This document shows, piece by piece, positions 11,649-23,130 of a stretch of 64,000 bases of DNA. The translations under genes and the position numbers were made by a program. Location of the stretch: NCBI GenBank assembly GCA_014925825.1, contig JACGCK010000006.1:1010670-1074669 (forward strand), written 5' to 3'. The notes under the pieces were generated by a model. The model was not told the DNA's origin and did no database searches. It saw nothing but the letters and a program-made list of their open reading frames with translations. This DNA comes from Pholiota molesta. Taxonomy: Eukaryota; Basidiomycota; Agaricomycetes; Agaricales; Strophariaceae. Position 1 is the stretch's first letter. Every line of letters starts with the position of its first letter.

Positions 11649-12077
11649 TGTGCTCGATCCACTATGATATTGTTTTCTTGTTCGCCTTAGTGTATATTAC
11701 CTCTATTTCTTGAGCATCTTTGGTGTGCAGGATGGGAATTCGGAAATGAGGGTTGGTTGGGTGTGTGCTTTTGTATTTTATCTTTATTCCTCTTCGCTAC
11801 ACTCAAATACACCGTTTATAATGTGCTAGTCTTCACGAGAGTGTGGAATCCAGGATAATACTCACTACTAATCATAAACCGAATCGCATATGTAGCTATG
11901 GCTGCGAAGATGCGACAAACAATGATACTGGTCTTGCACTTTATTTATGTCAAATTTATGTACAACAAAAATGGGCTTTAGAAACGTTACATAGTATCAA
12001 AATACACGATCTTCAGAAGTAGCTTTCCTGCAATGGATACACGAAAATCGTTATTTAAGGCACAGATCGACGTTGGA
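11649..12077. other. Convergent intergenic region
   Basis: 430 bp between the 3' ends of the BSD gene (plus) and the first aldo-keto reductase (minus). AT-rich, with TTTATTTATG- and AATAC-like stretches expected of two facing 3' UTRs. No gene seen. Confidence 0.5.
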
Positions 12078-13949
12078 TCACTGGTGGCCAAAGATATTCG
12101 TGGGCTTGTACGGCTCCTCGATGTACTTGATCTCCTCTTCTGTCAGCTTGACATGAACACCAGCTGAAAAGGGAATTGCAGTTTCAGCATTGAAAAAGGT
12201 CAGAAATCGGACTCAAAATCAAAAGTACTCACCTATGATATCTTCCAAGTTTTTCAGACTAGTGGTTCCGACAATGGGAGCAGAAACTCCTGAAATCGTG
12301 CCCTTAGTATTATTATTCTATGTCAATTATCAGAGCGCTAGACAAACCGTCTTTTGAAAGGACCCAAGCGATTCCAACTTGAGCCATACTGATATCTCGC
12401 TTTTTGGCAATTTCTTCAACTCTGAGACCGAGTAGGTAGTTAGATCACTGGCCACAAAGAAGCTATGTATCAAATATACCTGGACAAGATTCCCTCGGTA
12501 CCTGGGGCTTCGAAATACCTTTTTATGGCCCTGTATATTCCATCAATATGGAGATCATAACTAGAAGGTATCATTAATACTACCAATCGCTGTCTCCGCG
12601 CTTTGTTTTCTCTGTGAGAGGTCGGGTTACCAAACCTCGAGCGAGCGGGGACCATGGGATGGAGCCAACTCCGAAATGCTAATATATGGGAGATCAATCG
12701 TCATTTATAGGCACTAATGGACAGAGACGAAGCATACCTTGAGTGTAGGAAAAACTTCTCGCTCCTCCTCGCGGTATAAAACATTGTAATGATTTTGCAT
12801 GGAGATGAAAGGAGTGAGTTTGTTGTTGATAGCGTAGTCTGAGCATTGAAACTATTAGTTTTTGTGCTGCATATAGTCTTAGACATGGTCACAAACTTTG
12901 CATGGCATGGACTAAACAAAGATCCTTAGTAAACATACAAAAACTCAAGAGAAATAGCTTACACTGGTAAGCGTAACAGGAGCTCATTCCGATGTAACGT
13001 ACATAGCCTGCTTGAACAATGTCATGGAGGGCTTGCATCTGCGTGATAAATAACCTTAATACTGCACTTTGATAAGATAACTGGGATCGCATATATTCTT
13101 ACCGTCTCCTCGATGGGGTTTCGTAGTCAAATCGATGGCCTAAGTATTCAATAACAGGATCAGAAGGACGAAGATCAGGAAAATCCAAGGAAAACCGACA
13201 TTGGAGGAGGTCAAGTAATCGAGTTGTAGGCGCTCCAGACTGTGCTTGACAGATTCAAAGATGTGCTGGAACCCTGCTTCAGCAATTAAAAGAAACGGAT
13301 ATCGAGGTATGAACCTTGCGACTGAGCCGTGCTGGTTAATATAGCCAACATCGTCGGGGTTGATGCCGGTGCCAAAGAACATCGTACCATATTCACGAGC
13401 GACTGTGCCATGGAGCTAAATCGAATTAATGGGTAAAGGACTGCTATCTTCGCCTAATGCCTAAGTTCACCTTGGTCATGATAACGATTTCGTCGCGCGG
13501 AAGCTTCAATTCTTTGATAGCCTTCCCTAGGATCACCTCAGAGAGGCCATTGGAGTAAACCTGGAAATTCAAACATTAGCGACGGTAGCACCTTTCATGA
13601 TGGTGAAATGTACATTGGCTGTATCGAATGACTGGATACCAGCATCGTATCTATTGAAGTCGTCGGAATGATTAGATGGTGCATATATATGGAATGAAGA
13701 TAAGATAAAAACCCCTTACGCCGCTTTGATATGCTTAATAGCCTCCTCTTCACCTAAGACCCAATCTTGCCACTCAGGACTTCCATATTGCATCGTCCCG
13801 AGAATGATTTTGGAAATCTTGAGACCCGAATTGCCTAAACGGACTACGCGATCTTATGCATCAGCGAAATGAAAAGGAGGAATGGGTTGGAAAACGGCAT
13901 ACCATAGGGCACTTTGGCGTTTGGCTTTGCAGCAGAGGCGTCAGTCATG
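12078..13949 (-). CDS. Aldo-keto reductase, copy 1 (three apparent frame breaks)
   Basis: NADPH-dependent aldo-keto reductase of the aryl-alcohol dehydrogenase/YajO-like group, split by many introns. Recognisable pieces in order: [21 protein letters not shown]-type N-terminal motif region; [76 protein letters not shown]; the region before [52 protein letters not shown]; and a final [18 protein letters not shown] before the stop. Compared with the intact paralogue at 47869-49712, one base is missing at about 13327 (HGLSRK), 13211 (DYLDLLQ) and 13117 (TPIEET). These are either real decay or sequence errors. The exon order matches the paralogue. Confidence 0.8.
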
Positions 13950-15124
13950 TTTGATTGCTGGTAAAAGTGCACAAGTGAGAAGAATTCGTATGTTATCTAG
14001 GAGGTCTGTCCCAAGGTCCTATTCTTATATGACAGAAGAAACGGATAATAACTATCCGGCATTTGGATTGAAGTCTGAGAAATCGCCATGGCTTGCAGAA
14101 GATTGCGTGACTGGTACATATGACCTGAAGTGAACATTATTAGAACGTCCAAAGAACGTCAGTAGCAAGCGAATCCAACCTTCCATCAAGCTGCAAACTT
14201 GTTGTTTTTGGGACAATGGGAATGCGCTTTGATTGACCTGTGAAGTTATCGATGCTTGCAACTTCCTCGTTGTAAGAGTATATGGATCGTATTGTTGGAT
14301 GGATGGACAGACAATACTGTTCAACTTGAAATTGCAGGTCCCGAGCGGCGGCGGGCAGTGATGCGGATTTTCGGCTCGGCTCCTGGGATTCAATACGGCG
14401 CGTGAGGCCGGAGACGCTGTGACTTTTTGCGCTTGACGTTCATTGTAACTTGTAAGTATCCCAAATCGACATCGTCGTGGATTCCAACTTGGGCGCTATT
14501 CCCTTATCTTTTGTTCTATGGCTGTCATGTGTCTATCGAGCGAGGTATTCTGTCAACAGGGACAGCCGTAACGCAACAAACCTCTCTTGCCAACGGGCCT
14601 GTATCTAGTGGCAGTATACTTCGAGTGGCAAATAAGCTACAGCGCCGGGTTACGGTAGCCTCTTCGTCAAGGACAGCCGCCCAGAAGCAAAATGCACTTA
14701 TGTGCCTGCGCTTCCTTCTCAGGTATGACAAACTCTTGTTTTCTGACGTCAACCTTGCGATGACCTCTGTCAGAGTATTAACGCAATCAAAATATCTGGC
14801 AGAGTAATCCCACAGCAAATTACACGAGCCATGCCCACAGATTATATACGACCAACAACTTACAATAATAGCCTTCTTTTCGAAACAAAAGCTGTGAAAT
14901 CAAGCAACTCGGCGATATTGTGAACTTCCCCCCTTTCAATCGCCTCTGCCGGGTAAGCATTATAGATTGTTCTCTTTATAACTTGGCATAGCCGGCCTTT
15001 CCCCATTGACAGAAACGCCAATTGTTGTCTCCACTCCCTTTCACCCGTTCGCCGTACACTCTACAGTGGCATAGTTCTGGGATCTTCTCCTCCCACTAGC
15101 GACTGTCGTAAGCGTGGACAATTA
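13950..15124. other. Intergenic, no convincing gene
   Basis: About 1.2 kb upstream of both the aldo-keto reductase (minus) and the F-box-like gene (plus). Open frames of 80-130 codons (for example 14427-14807 plus) show no motif and no consistent codon pattern. The last 200 bp are pyrimidine-rich and are probably the promoter and leader of the next gene. Confidence 0.45.
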
Positions 15125-16195
15125 TTGGCCCTAAGCGTCTGCGCTTCTCATTGCTTCGGCCTTTTTTGTGTGTGTTCTTATAAGAGGGGGCGCATGTTAG
15201 TGTCCGTCGACCGTTCTTCGTTCCTTACCATGCGGAAGCACTTTGCCCTGTCACATCTCCCTCTCGAGCTGGCTCTTGAAATTCTTCGCCTGGCAGCATC
15301 GCCCAGCGCCCATTGTACTCAAAAGAGTTCCGACGCCGTTGTATATACCACCGCATGCATCCTTGCGCGCGTGTCCCACAATGTCCGCCATGCGATCATG
15401 CCACACCTCCTTCACACTGTTGTCTTCAGGACGCAGCAGTCCCTTGATTTATTCCTCGATACCCTTGAGCAGCAAAATCATTTCGCGGCCACCAATTCGA
15501 CCCTCAAAATCGACTACAGGAGATATGTCCGCCGTATCTGGAGCTCGGAGTGCTTCGAACCCGTTCTAAATCAACATAAAGATAGCTACCGCAACTACAG
15601 CCTTCTCTCACCCATCTTCATCAATGCCTATGACATTGGCCTTACAAAAAATTCTATGCATCTATTGCATGAAGTTTTAGACGGAAGATTCATATCTTCG
15701 GTTCACCCGTCGGGGTGGAACTGCAAACGCGTCACTATCGCTGGGAACGAGCATCTGAGGTGGAACGGGATGGTGGCGACTGAAGCCGGCCACTCATTCC
15801 TCCGCCAACTTACGCATTTCACATTGTGGTCAAACCCGACCCATGCCCAGGCGCCGGGGATCGGTGTATCGGCCAACAACATTCCCGCTGGCGTTCACAA
15901 AGTACCCTTGGATTATATGCCCAATCTCACCCACTTCGCGTTCACCCTCAACGCGTTCGATTCATGCTCGAACACGGTGCCCGTCTATGTTTATATACTG
16001 CCGCCGGCGCTCCGCGGGTCTGGGGAGGGTGGCAAACTGGTGCGAAAATGGTTGTCGGGCGATATACAACTGGACTCCAATGCATTTGTTCGTCATCTCC
16101 GACTGCGTGATTCGAATAATGTCACTTTTGCTCCTGCATTCTACAAGGGGACAACAACTCATGGGAGCAGAGAAGACCGCGAAGCACTCTCGTAA
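15125..16195 (+). CDS. F-box-like protein of basidiomycete type
   Basis: Single open frame of up to 356 codons. The core LSHLPLELALEILRLAAS is an F-box-type start, normally used to bind Skp1 in SCF ubiquitin ligases. It is followed by the leucine-patterned region typical of large agaricomycete F-box families (YTTACILARVSHNVRHAIMP, LLHTVVFRTQQSLDLFLD, LRQLTHFTLW, MPNLTHFAFTLN). Three in-frame starts exist: 15125, 15194 and 15230. The last two give MLVSVDRSS and MRKHFALSHLP, and 15194 or 15230 is more likely because F-boxes sit near the N-terminus. The C-terminal 60 residues after VYVYILPPALR change character, and the other two frames are also open there, so a frame slip near 16015 is possible. 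Confidence 0.6.
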   Translation: MALSVCASHCFGLFCVCSYKRGRMLVSVDRSSFLTMRKHFALSHLPLELALEILRLAASPSAHCTQKSSDAVVYTTACILARVSHNVRHAIMPHLLHTVVFRTQQSLDLFLDTLEQQNHFAATNSTLKIDYRRYVRRIWSSECFEPVLNQHKDSYRNYSLLSPIFINAYDIGLTKNSMHLLHEVLDGRFISSVHPSGWNCKRVTIAGNEHLRWNGMVATEAGHSFLRQLTHFTLWSNPTHAQAPGIGVSANNIPAGVHKVPLDYMPNLTHFAFTLNAFDSCSNTVPVYVYILPPALRGSGEGGKLVRKWLSGDIQLDSNAFVRHLRLRDSNNVTFAPAFYKGTTTHGSREDREALS

Positions 16196-16547
16196 TACAC
16201 AACAAGTATCTAAGTAGGCGACATTAGAATAGTTGTGCACTATAAATATACATGCATTTCATTGAAGTTGATCAGTGGCACTCATCCCGCTCTTCTTCAC
16301 ATTCAGCCTTCTTGTCGATACATATAGATACTTCCCACATTCAGATCAATTTCAGTGCACAAGATAATGGAAAGCGTGTCATGTTTGAAGCAATGTGATA
16401 TATGTAACAAGATTGCAATGAATGGAAGATAATACTTATAGTACAGTAAAAGTGGGGAAAGATGTAGGTGATGTACCTAAAATGAAACCAAGACCTGAAA
16501 CCAGAGCAAATGATCCAGAAAGCATATACGAAAGAATGAAAGCACTA
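16196..16547. other. Convergent intergenic region
   Basis: 350 bp between two 3' ends, AT-rich, no gene seen. Confidence 0.45.
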
Positions 16548-17745
16548 TCAATTTAGATTTTGCAGCTTCATCCACTCCTTGTCATTGGCATTAAAATCAA
16601 CACCCTTCTTTTTCCACCATTCTCGTGCAGCATCTCCAGGAATAATCGACTCCTCCAGCGCCTCCTCAATATCACACATCCGGTATTGAATAGCAAGCCC
16701 CGACTTATCCCACCACTCGAGACCTCAGGCCTATTATGCCGCGTGGCGCCCGTCAGCGCCTCCTGATCAAAACAAGGGTGAGGCCGCTGCCGAGCCACCA
16801 CTGCAGCACCTCGACCTTGCCGTGGCAGCTCGCATGCTGCAGCGCATGCCGATCGTACTTGGGATCGAGCTGCGAGCGCGCCCACCACTCGAGCACGTCG
16901 ACGTTCCCCGCGGTGCTCGCCATGTCCATCACGCGGCCGAGCTTGAGCGGCAGCGCGCGCGTCTCGTGCTGCCGTTTCCACCAGTCGAGCACCGCCATCT
17001 GGTTCTTGGCGCTCGCGTACTCGAGCGCCGCCTCGGTGTATTCGAATTGGTGGCCGCAGTTGAGCCACCAATCTAGGGAGTCGACGTGTCCGTTCCGGGA
17101 GGCGCGGTCGACGGCCTCGGCCACGGAGCCTCGTTTCGGCGGGGGGATGAGATCGGGGTGCTGCTCGAAGCCGTGCTTCCACCACGAAAGAACGTTCAGG
17201 CGACCGTGCCGTGATGCTTTAATGGGGATGAGGTCGTCCTCGAAGACGTCGAGGAACATTTTATGATGTTGCGAGAGGAAATATTCGAGGACGTTGACGT
17301 AGCCGAATCGGACAGCGACGGTGGCACCTGTTTTTGTCAGGGGGTTTTCCGAACTGGGCTTTGCTTTCCGGATGAGGGGAAGATGACCTGTTATGACCGC
17401 GCGGTCCGTACGGGTGGCGCGAGTCCAATCTAGAGGTTGCGGTAGTGATGTGGGGATGCCTACAGCCTGTGCCAGCTCCCAGTCGCCCACATGTTCCATA
17501 ATATCGATGAGAATCTCGACAGGCAGGTCCGGGGTCATAGACTGGCGCTGGCTGGCCGATAGCGTTGGCGAAGATGTCGAGGCGTGATCAAGCTCGGCGG
17601 GGAAATGATACGTGTGGAGGTCATGGTTGGAAAGGCGCGAGGCTAATTCTGCGTCGGTGCCGATAGTTGGCAGGTTGCGCACTTTGAGAAAGAGGACGAG
17701 TTCGGAGTGTGTGAGGCGCTGATAGGCCATCTGAACTTGCGCCAA
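16548..17745 (-). CDS. Ankyrin-type repeat protein with SAP/F-box-like N-terminus (two apparent frame breaks)
   Basis: Starts MAQVQMAYQRLTHSELVLFL at 17745. The first 50 residues (LVLFLKVRNLPTIGTDAELASRLSNHD) resemble a SAP-like helix pair. A short F-box-like LPVEILIDIMEHVGDW follows. Ankyrin-like repeats of about 33-37 residues come next, each with a Trp-Trp: VLSWWKHGFEQHPD, SLDWWLNCGHQFEY, VLDWWKRQHETRAL, VLEWWARSQLDPKY, VLQWWLGSGLTLV. The downstream frames continue the series (LEWWDKSGLAIQY, AREWWKKKGVDFN) to a TGA at 16548. Joining them needs one extra T in the run at 16769-16772 and one extra C near 16721. Without these the frame ends at 16753. Repeat architecture suggests protein binding; partner unknown. 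Confidence 0.75.
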
Positions 17746-18066
17746 CGGCGAGGCCTCGAGCTAGAGAACGTAACTGAGCGACGAAAAAGGACAAGAAACC
17801 AAGCTACTTACCGCCATTCTGAGGGGAACGGTGAGCGACAACGGTAGGAGTTGAAAGGCAGGCTCGATGCATTGCCAAGAATGCCTCCACTATAGCACGT
17901 GCTGTTCCACATTTATTCCCCGGCAAATCGGTGCTCCTCCCGACCCTTCATCTGCCTTGTAATGAAACTCTGGAATGCGCGATGCGGCTATCTCATTCTC
18001 ATTAAGACAGACTCGATATCTCGGCATAGTTCTATCCAACTCATGAAGCTCAATTCAGCACAGTGC
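17746..18066. other. Intergenic, no gene seen
   Basis: 320 bp upstream of the ankyrin gene, probably its promoter. No motif recognised. Confidence 0.4.
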
Positions 18067-18574
18067 TCAGCGGCGGGCGCCCAGGTGGCGCAGTTGTCGC
18101 AGATTGTGTGTTATTTCCCTGTCATGCAATAATCGCAGCCTCCGCATATGCCCCACCAGCTCCTCCCATGAATCCACGTCCACCTCGACAAACTTCACTT
18201 CCTCAGCATCAAACGTCGCCTGCAGATAGAGCGCCGTTGTGCCATTAAGCAGCCCAAATTTGCTCTTCAAGTACAAGAGGCGTTCTGGATCGTTATCAGA
18301 AACGCTGCTGGCGTTAAGAACTCCTGAACTCACCCTGCCGTTCATAGCTGACAATCGCCCCCTTCCTATAGCCATGACGCGGTTCGAGAATTCCACCATT
18401 ACTGGCTTCGTGTTGGGGGGGTTGGTACTCGCAATGAACGCCTGCAGCACCTCTCCGATCCCTGCCGCGAACATATTGCTCGAATGGCTGAGGTCGGTCA
18501 GCGATTCATGTTCGATTTTACGGGGGAGTCTCTCGAAGCCATTACGCGGATGCTTGACGGCTGTGAGTGATTCG
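18067..18574 (-). CDS. Unrecognised open frame, possible gene fragment
   Basis: An open minus-strand frame from about 18574 to 18067. The first part (HPRNGFERLPRKIEHESL) has no ATG at its head, and the frame continues through MFAAGIGEVLQAFIASTNPP, PVMVEFSNRVMAIGRGRL and VDVDSWEELVGHMRRLRLL. The composition looks protein-like, with alternating hydrophobic and charged residues. I recognise no family, and no upstream exon with a start could be placed. It may be a remnant or the last exon of a broken gene. Confidence 0.3.
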
Positions 18575-18606
18575 AGTGGATGGATGACATTGCTGCTATG
18601 TACTTA

Positions 18607-19938
18607 GCAGGCTTTAAAAGAGCCTTGTAGAAGTGGCAGGCAGGGTAACTGAATCACGATGCCCGACCTTTTTACAGGAGCTAATCTCTGGCTAATCTAA
18701 GATATGTATGCGTTCAGCGCTCGCACGCAAGACTTCTTCTCCTCCTTTGATCCGCATCACACTCTGAATGGGCGGAGGCTGTTGAGCCCATATCAAGGAC
18801 ATTATGACATACAACCTTGATAACATCGTTGTCGAAGGCCAATTGTTGGCAGCCTTGACATCCCCTTTGCCACTTTCGCGTTCCGTACTAAACATCGTCG
18901 TGATGGGGGAACGACATATCAGCATTGGCATATGTATCATCTGTTACTCGTATATTTGACCTGACCGCCGACTCTAATCTAGTGGCATGCATTGATTATT
19001 GTCTATCGCTCTGTACCAGCCCGTTCGGGCACTATCGTTTCCCGCACACGACCAGTTATCGATTTATCTGTATCGTATTGTTATGTCTCCGGGGATATCA
19101 GAACATATCTAGTCAAGTCAATGATGACAGCAGACGGCTTTTGTTCAAGGCCGAATCACGAAGGCTTTTGAATGGCGATTTCGCAAACGCCAGACGCCAT
19201 CGATGAAACCATCGTCTTCTTGCTTTTATCTCTTGTACCGAATATCATCATCCCGGTTTGATGGTGTCGCTTTCGTTCACTTTGCTCAAACCTCAGGTGT
19301 AACAAGTTCGTATGCGCCACAACGATTCATGCCATTACTTACTGACTGTTGGCCGAATAACATCCAATAGGCGGATATTTAAACACGGGCTCTTGGAAGT
19401 CATATTTTAACACCTGCAGCAATGGTGACGGGCTCTCAGAATTGTCAAATATTGAATGTCAAGTACTTTATTTATAGTCCAAGGCATTTACATTCCGTTG
19501 TGATACGTTCTGATGAATCTGATCTAATGCGTCTCCGAAGCCCACAATCGAAGTCGAACCTATCTTTACTGCTTGTGTAACTGCTAAGGATTTTCCAGGA
19601 ACCATGTACCATTCTCACATGTTGCACTTGACTCGGGGAAAAGGTACTCCCAACCGACGTCGATATCGCGCTCACAAGGATTCTTACGAACCCATATTTT
19701 CGCATGTTCTATGGTGAGTTATCGCGTTGTCTCTTGTTTTCGGACGTTGATGAACGTTCTTATGATAGCTTTCTGATCAACAGAATGTATCCGGTGGTAT
19801 ATTTTATACAACACTGGCTGAAGCTACAATTTTCTTTTCAGTCAGGAAGGCCGTTCACCAGGGTGAGACGGCCACCTCAACTGCAGTGCCTATTTCAGGA
19901 CAAGGGATTGTCAGTAAACGGCCAACAAAGTTCTTGCG
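18607..19938. other. Intergenic, no convincing gene
   Basis: 1.3 kb with only short open frames on both strands and no motif, splice series or repeat recognised. Confidence 0.4.
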
Positions 19939-20961
19939 CTACACCTCACCGATGTGTCGCAAGAATTGTTGGAAGTTCATAAACAAATCATCCGTTTCTG
20001 TGAGTTGATAGTCCTTGTTCAATGCTTGGGCAGATTTCACTAACCGCATATAATCAGTACAGCCCTTGTAATGGTGCAATGGAAGCTACGCTTACGGTCG
20101 TATCCAAATAAGCTTCGTGTATTTGGAGGGTAAAATCGACTGGCATTGCCGTCAGATGTCAGGATTACGGCAAGAGGGTCGTTGAGGTTCATCGTCCGAT
20201 AAATGAGTTCGCCATCCTTGCCTGCTGCGAGGATAATTCATCAACGAACGAGGTTATCTTAGTGTCAATGCTAGTGGAGTGGATACACTCACGAATTTTG
20301 CAGCGATATCTTGATCCCTGCCAATTGCCGCCGACTCTCATCAGCCTGCTCCTGCAGACTCTGCGGCAGATGCTCCGTAATCTGTTCGTCGACTTGCTCC
20401 TTGACCTGCTTTGATATTTCATTTCGGATGAGCCTGGCCCAATCTGCCGACACGCTCTTGCTCCTGAAAATCTTCAGTATCTGATTCAATACGCCTGCTA
20501 TGAGCCATCTCGGACGCACCTTATCGACTCTGGAATTTCTCGTTGGACGGTGGCTTCAAATAAGCTTTGGAGGCCGCTGATTTCTTCGCTCATCCTTCGG
20601 CCATGGGCGTCGATCTCTTGACTTATAGCATGGATCTCTTCCTGGGTTGTGCGCTATTGTGTCGTGTCAATTCACCGTATTCAGCCCTTCTGTTTGTCGC
20701 TTACAGGTTGCACCGGAAGATCAATGAATTGGTCAGTGTATTCCTGTAACACCGCAAAGCCTTCGTTTCTTCATATCGCTAGTGGTTATTGCCTGCGCTG
20801 CGCATCCACAAATAATCAACCCACAGATAACCCCAGGTCTCTAGGACATCTGTCATATTCTGCCGCGTAACTTCATGAGGGTCATCTTGGAAGATGTCGA
20901 GGGGCGTCGTCGGCGCAGTGGATTGGGCTGCAGGCACACTTCCGTTTGTTATGGTTGACAT
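19939..20961 (-). CDS. Coiled-coil orphan protein of an agaricomycete family
   Basis: Six or more exons. Start MSTITNGSVPAAQS; then DVLETWGYLWVDYLWMR; EYTDQFIDLPVQP; EEIHAISQEIDAHGRRMSEE followed by ISGLQSLFEATVQREIPES; SVSADWARLIRNEISKQVKE followed by QVDEQITEHLPQSL and ADESRRQLAGIKISLQNS; ARMANSFI; TMNLNDPLAVILTSDG; FYPPNTRSLFGYDLKSAQAL; and the end FMNFQQFLRHIGEV. The long helical centre, DDPLAV-type motif and RSLF-[GS]-YD end match a family I know from many mushroom genomes, where it is uncharacterised. Function unknown. One base is missing near 20198 (SFI to RTMNLND), which breaks the frame inside an exon. Confidence 0.65.
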
Positions 20962-21245
20962 CAGGATTCGATAGACACTGAGGCTTGAGGTTTGTATATA
21001 AGCCAGTGAGTTGCCCGCGCCTCGAGGTTGCCTCGTGTTCGTCTTACTTTAAAACCTGCTCAAGGAAGCTGTCCGTGATAAATATGTAGATAAAGTCAAT
21101 ATATGTAAGTACAATGAAGGTCTGATACATTAGCATTGCGGATATTGAATATTAACCATGGATATCCAAGGTATACGTAGATCCACTGTGTCCGTTCACT
21201 TCTTCGGGTCGTCGAGGTTGCATTAGCGCTCCTGATACAGTTCCA
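20962..21245. other. Intergenic, no gene seen
   Basis: 284 bp between the coiled-coil gene start and the dehydrogenase stop; presumed promoter of the former. Confidence 0.4.
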
Positions 21246-22482
21246 CTACAGTTTCTGCTTTACCTTGGCTGAGTCGTTCTTGAACTCCGGAACGAGATCT
21301 TTGCCTTTGCCCGTGATCAAGAAATCGCGCAGGTTGGATAAGGCGCGTACTTCCATCTTGCGCTGCGTGTCTTGATTTTCTGTTCCCATATGTGGCAAAG
21401 TGTCACTTGGGGGAACTCAAGGAGCCTGGGGTTGACCTCGGGCTCATTTGGGAAGACGTCCAAGCCAACAGCTGCGAGCTGTGTGTTTTATCAGATCCGA
21501 ATCCGCCTGAAGAAAAAAGAAGCACTAACATGTCCGTCTTCCAAGGCCTTAATCATCGCCTCCTCGTCGATAACCTTTCCGCGTGCAGTGTTAACGATGA
21601 TAGCGCCTGGTTTCAAAGCCCTGATCATCTTTCCCCCACAAAGCCGACGGTATCTTGCCGTAGAGGGACGTGTACGCTCAGCACATCCGTCTGCGCCAGC
21701 ATCTCATCCACATTCTCAAAGTATTCGCAGTAATCAGGCGCGTCGGGGTTTTATTCCGCGAGTGGTAGATGACCCGCATCGGGAACGCATGCGCGAGGAC
21801 GGCGAGGCGCGTGCCGATGCCTCCAAGCCCGAGGATGGCGAGCGTCTTGTCCGTCACGTCGTGTGTCTCTTGCTTATGCTTTGGGCTTCCATTTCAATTC
21901 GCGGAGGGAGCGCTCGGCCAAAGAGTACTGTCGAAGCGTCGAGATGACCAAGTATAGAGCTGTTGTAGCCGTGGCGTCATCTACAGCCCCCGGTGTATTC
22001 GATAGATAAATGCCTAATATTCCGCCTGTAAATTAGGTGTTTTGGGTAACGGAGAGCTTATAACATACCGCGGGCTTTGCAAGCATGCACGTCCACTGGG
22101 TCATAGCCAGCCCCATTGTGCGCTATCCACGCACCGATGATGGCAGTCCATCGATAAGCGCCTTATCAAAGACCCCTAGCTGTTTTGCAGATTCATTCTC
22201 CCTGTAGATCCCTACAGTGTTCTCGTATTTTCCGCCTGGGCCGAATTCTGCGAGAAAGCTTCTACGATCTGGAGAGTTGACGTACTAAAAGAAATGGTCA
22301 GATCAATGCCAAAGCAAAGATGTCGATAAAAAGCACTTACGACCACCTCGGCGATGTCTCCCAGTAGGCGCTTCACATCATCGTGTGCCCACACGATTTG
22401 GCCTAAGTCCCGTATAATATATCCGTCTCGCTGCGGCAATAGAGACTCAGTACTTACTGCATATCAGTATACGTGGTGCCAT
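21246..22482 (-). CDS. D-isomer-specific 2-hydroxyacid dehydrogenase (glyoxylate/hydroxypyruvate reductase-like; three apparent frame breaks)
   Basis: NAD(P)-dependent 2-hydroxyacid dehydrogenase. Exon 1 gives MAPRILIC, spliced to SQIVWAHDDVKRLLGDIAEV and then YVNSPDRRSFLAEFGPGGKY. The substrate-side motif is AHNGAGYDPVDVHACKARG. The nucleotide-binding loop is LAILGLGGIGTRLAVLA, followed by HVPLRQDT, IIVNTARGKVIDEEAM and LDVFPNEPEVNP with the expected catalytic Arg and Glu regions. The tail is ALSNLRDFLITGKGKDLVPE, ending in VKQKL. A continuous protein requires one more base at each of three homopolymers: the T run at 21749-21752, the C run at 21633-21637 and the A run at 21397-21399. The family is certain; the exact substrate is not. 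Confidence 0.82.
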
Positions 22483-23130
22483 GTCAAGAGAGAGACGGTC
22501 AGGGGTGGTAAAGATGCAGGGGACTAAGAGACCGGCCGGCTTAAGTAGCTGCCACAACGCAAGTTCGGGGAGCAAAGTTGGAGCACAGCGGAATTCGGAT
22601 GTATGCGGCTTTTATGGCTGAAAATGCGCTGACCCATAGCTCGTCTGACAGAGAAACGAAGGATGCAAATGCCCGCAACACCCGGGCTCAACAGTTGAGG
22701 CTTTCCGTCAGGGCTTCCGGACCGTTCTGCGCGAATGTCTATTTCTGCCGGCCGGAACTAAGTGGTAGAGATGCTCTTTATCCCGCACGGTTCAAGTCCA
22801 CCTGACTCCCAGAACGCCTTCAGAATCAAGAGGCGCTGGCGCTGGTTGGTGCGATAGGGGTGGCGTATTTATAGTTGCCATCAAGGCTCAGGGTAACGTA
22901 AAGATTAGATGAGCGCAACTTGCGATGGAAGGTAGTAATGTAACATATGTTCAGAAGTTCAGAATCAAGGGTACTTAGTAGATGTTAAATTATCATTCGG
23001 TTTGTAAAGAGAGCCAATTCTCATTGTTAAATGGTCAAGAAGAGACCATGACTTTGATAATAGAATGTCCAGAATTTTTGAAGCGAGCTGCATATATTAT
23101 CATGGAAAGTACTATTAGAAACGCTTATGG
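22483..23130. other. Intergenic, no gene seen
   Basis: 650 bp upstream of the dehydrogenase and downstream of the glycosyltransferase. A tRNA B-box-like GGTTCAAGTCC at about 22790 lacks a foldable tRNA around it. Otherwise nothing recognised. Confidence 0.4.

Noticed and set aside
14427..14807. 126-codon plus-strand frame upstream of the F-box-like gene
   Set aside because: No motif, no homologous pattern, no splice partner; consistent with chance.
22755..22805. tRNA-like A-box (TAAGTGGTAGAG) and B-box (GGTTCAAGTCC)
   Set aside because: Only 18 nt lie between the D-arm-like part and the T-arm, too few for anticodon arm and variable loop, and no acceptor stem pairs.
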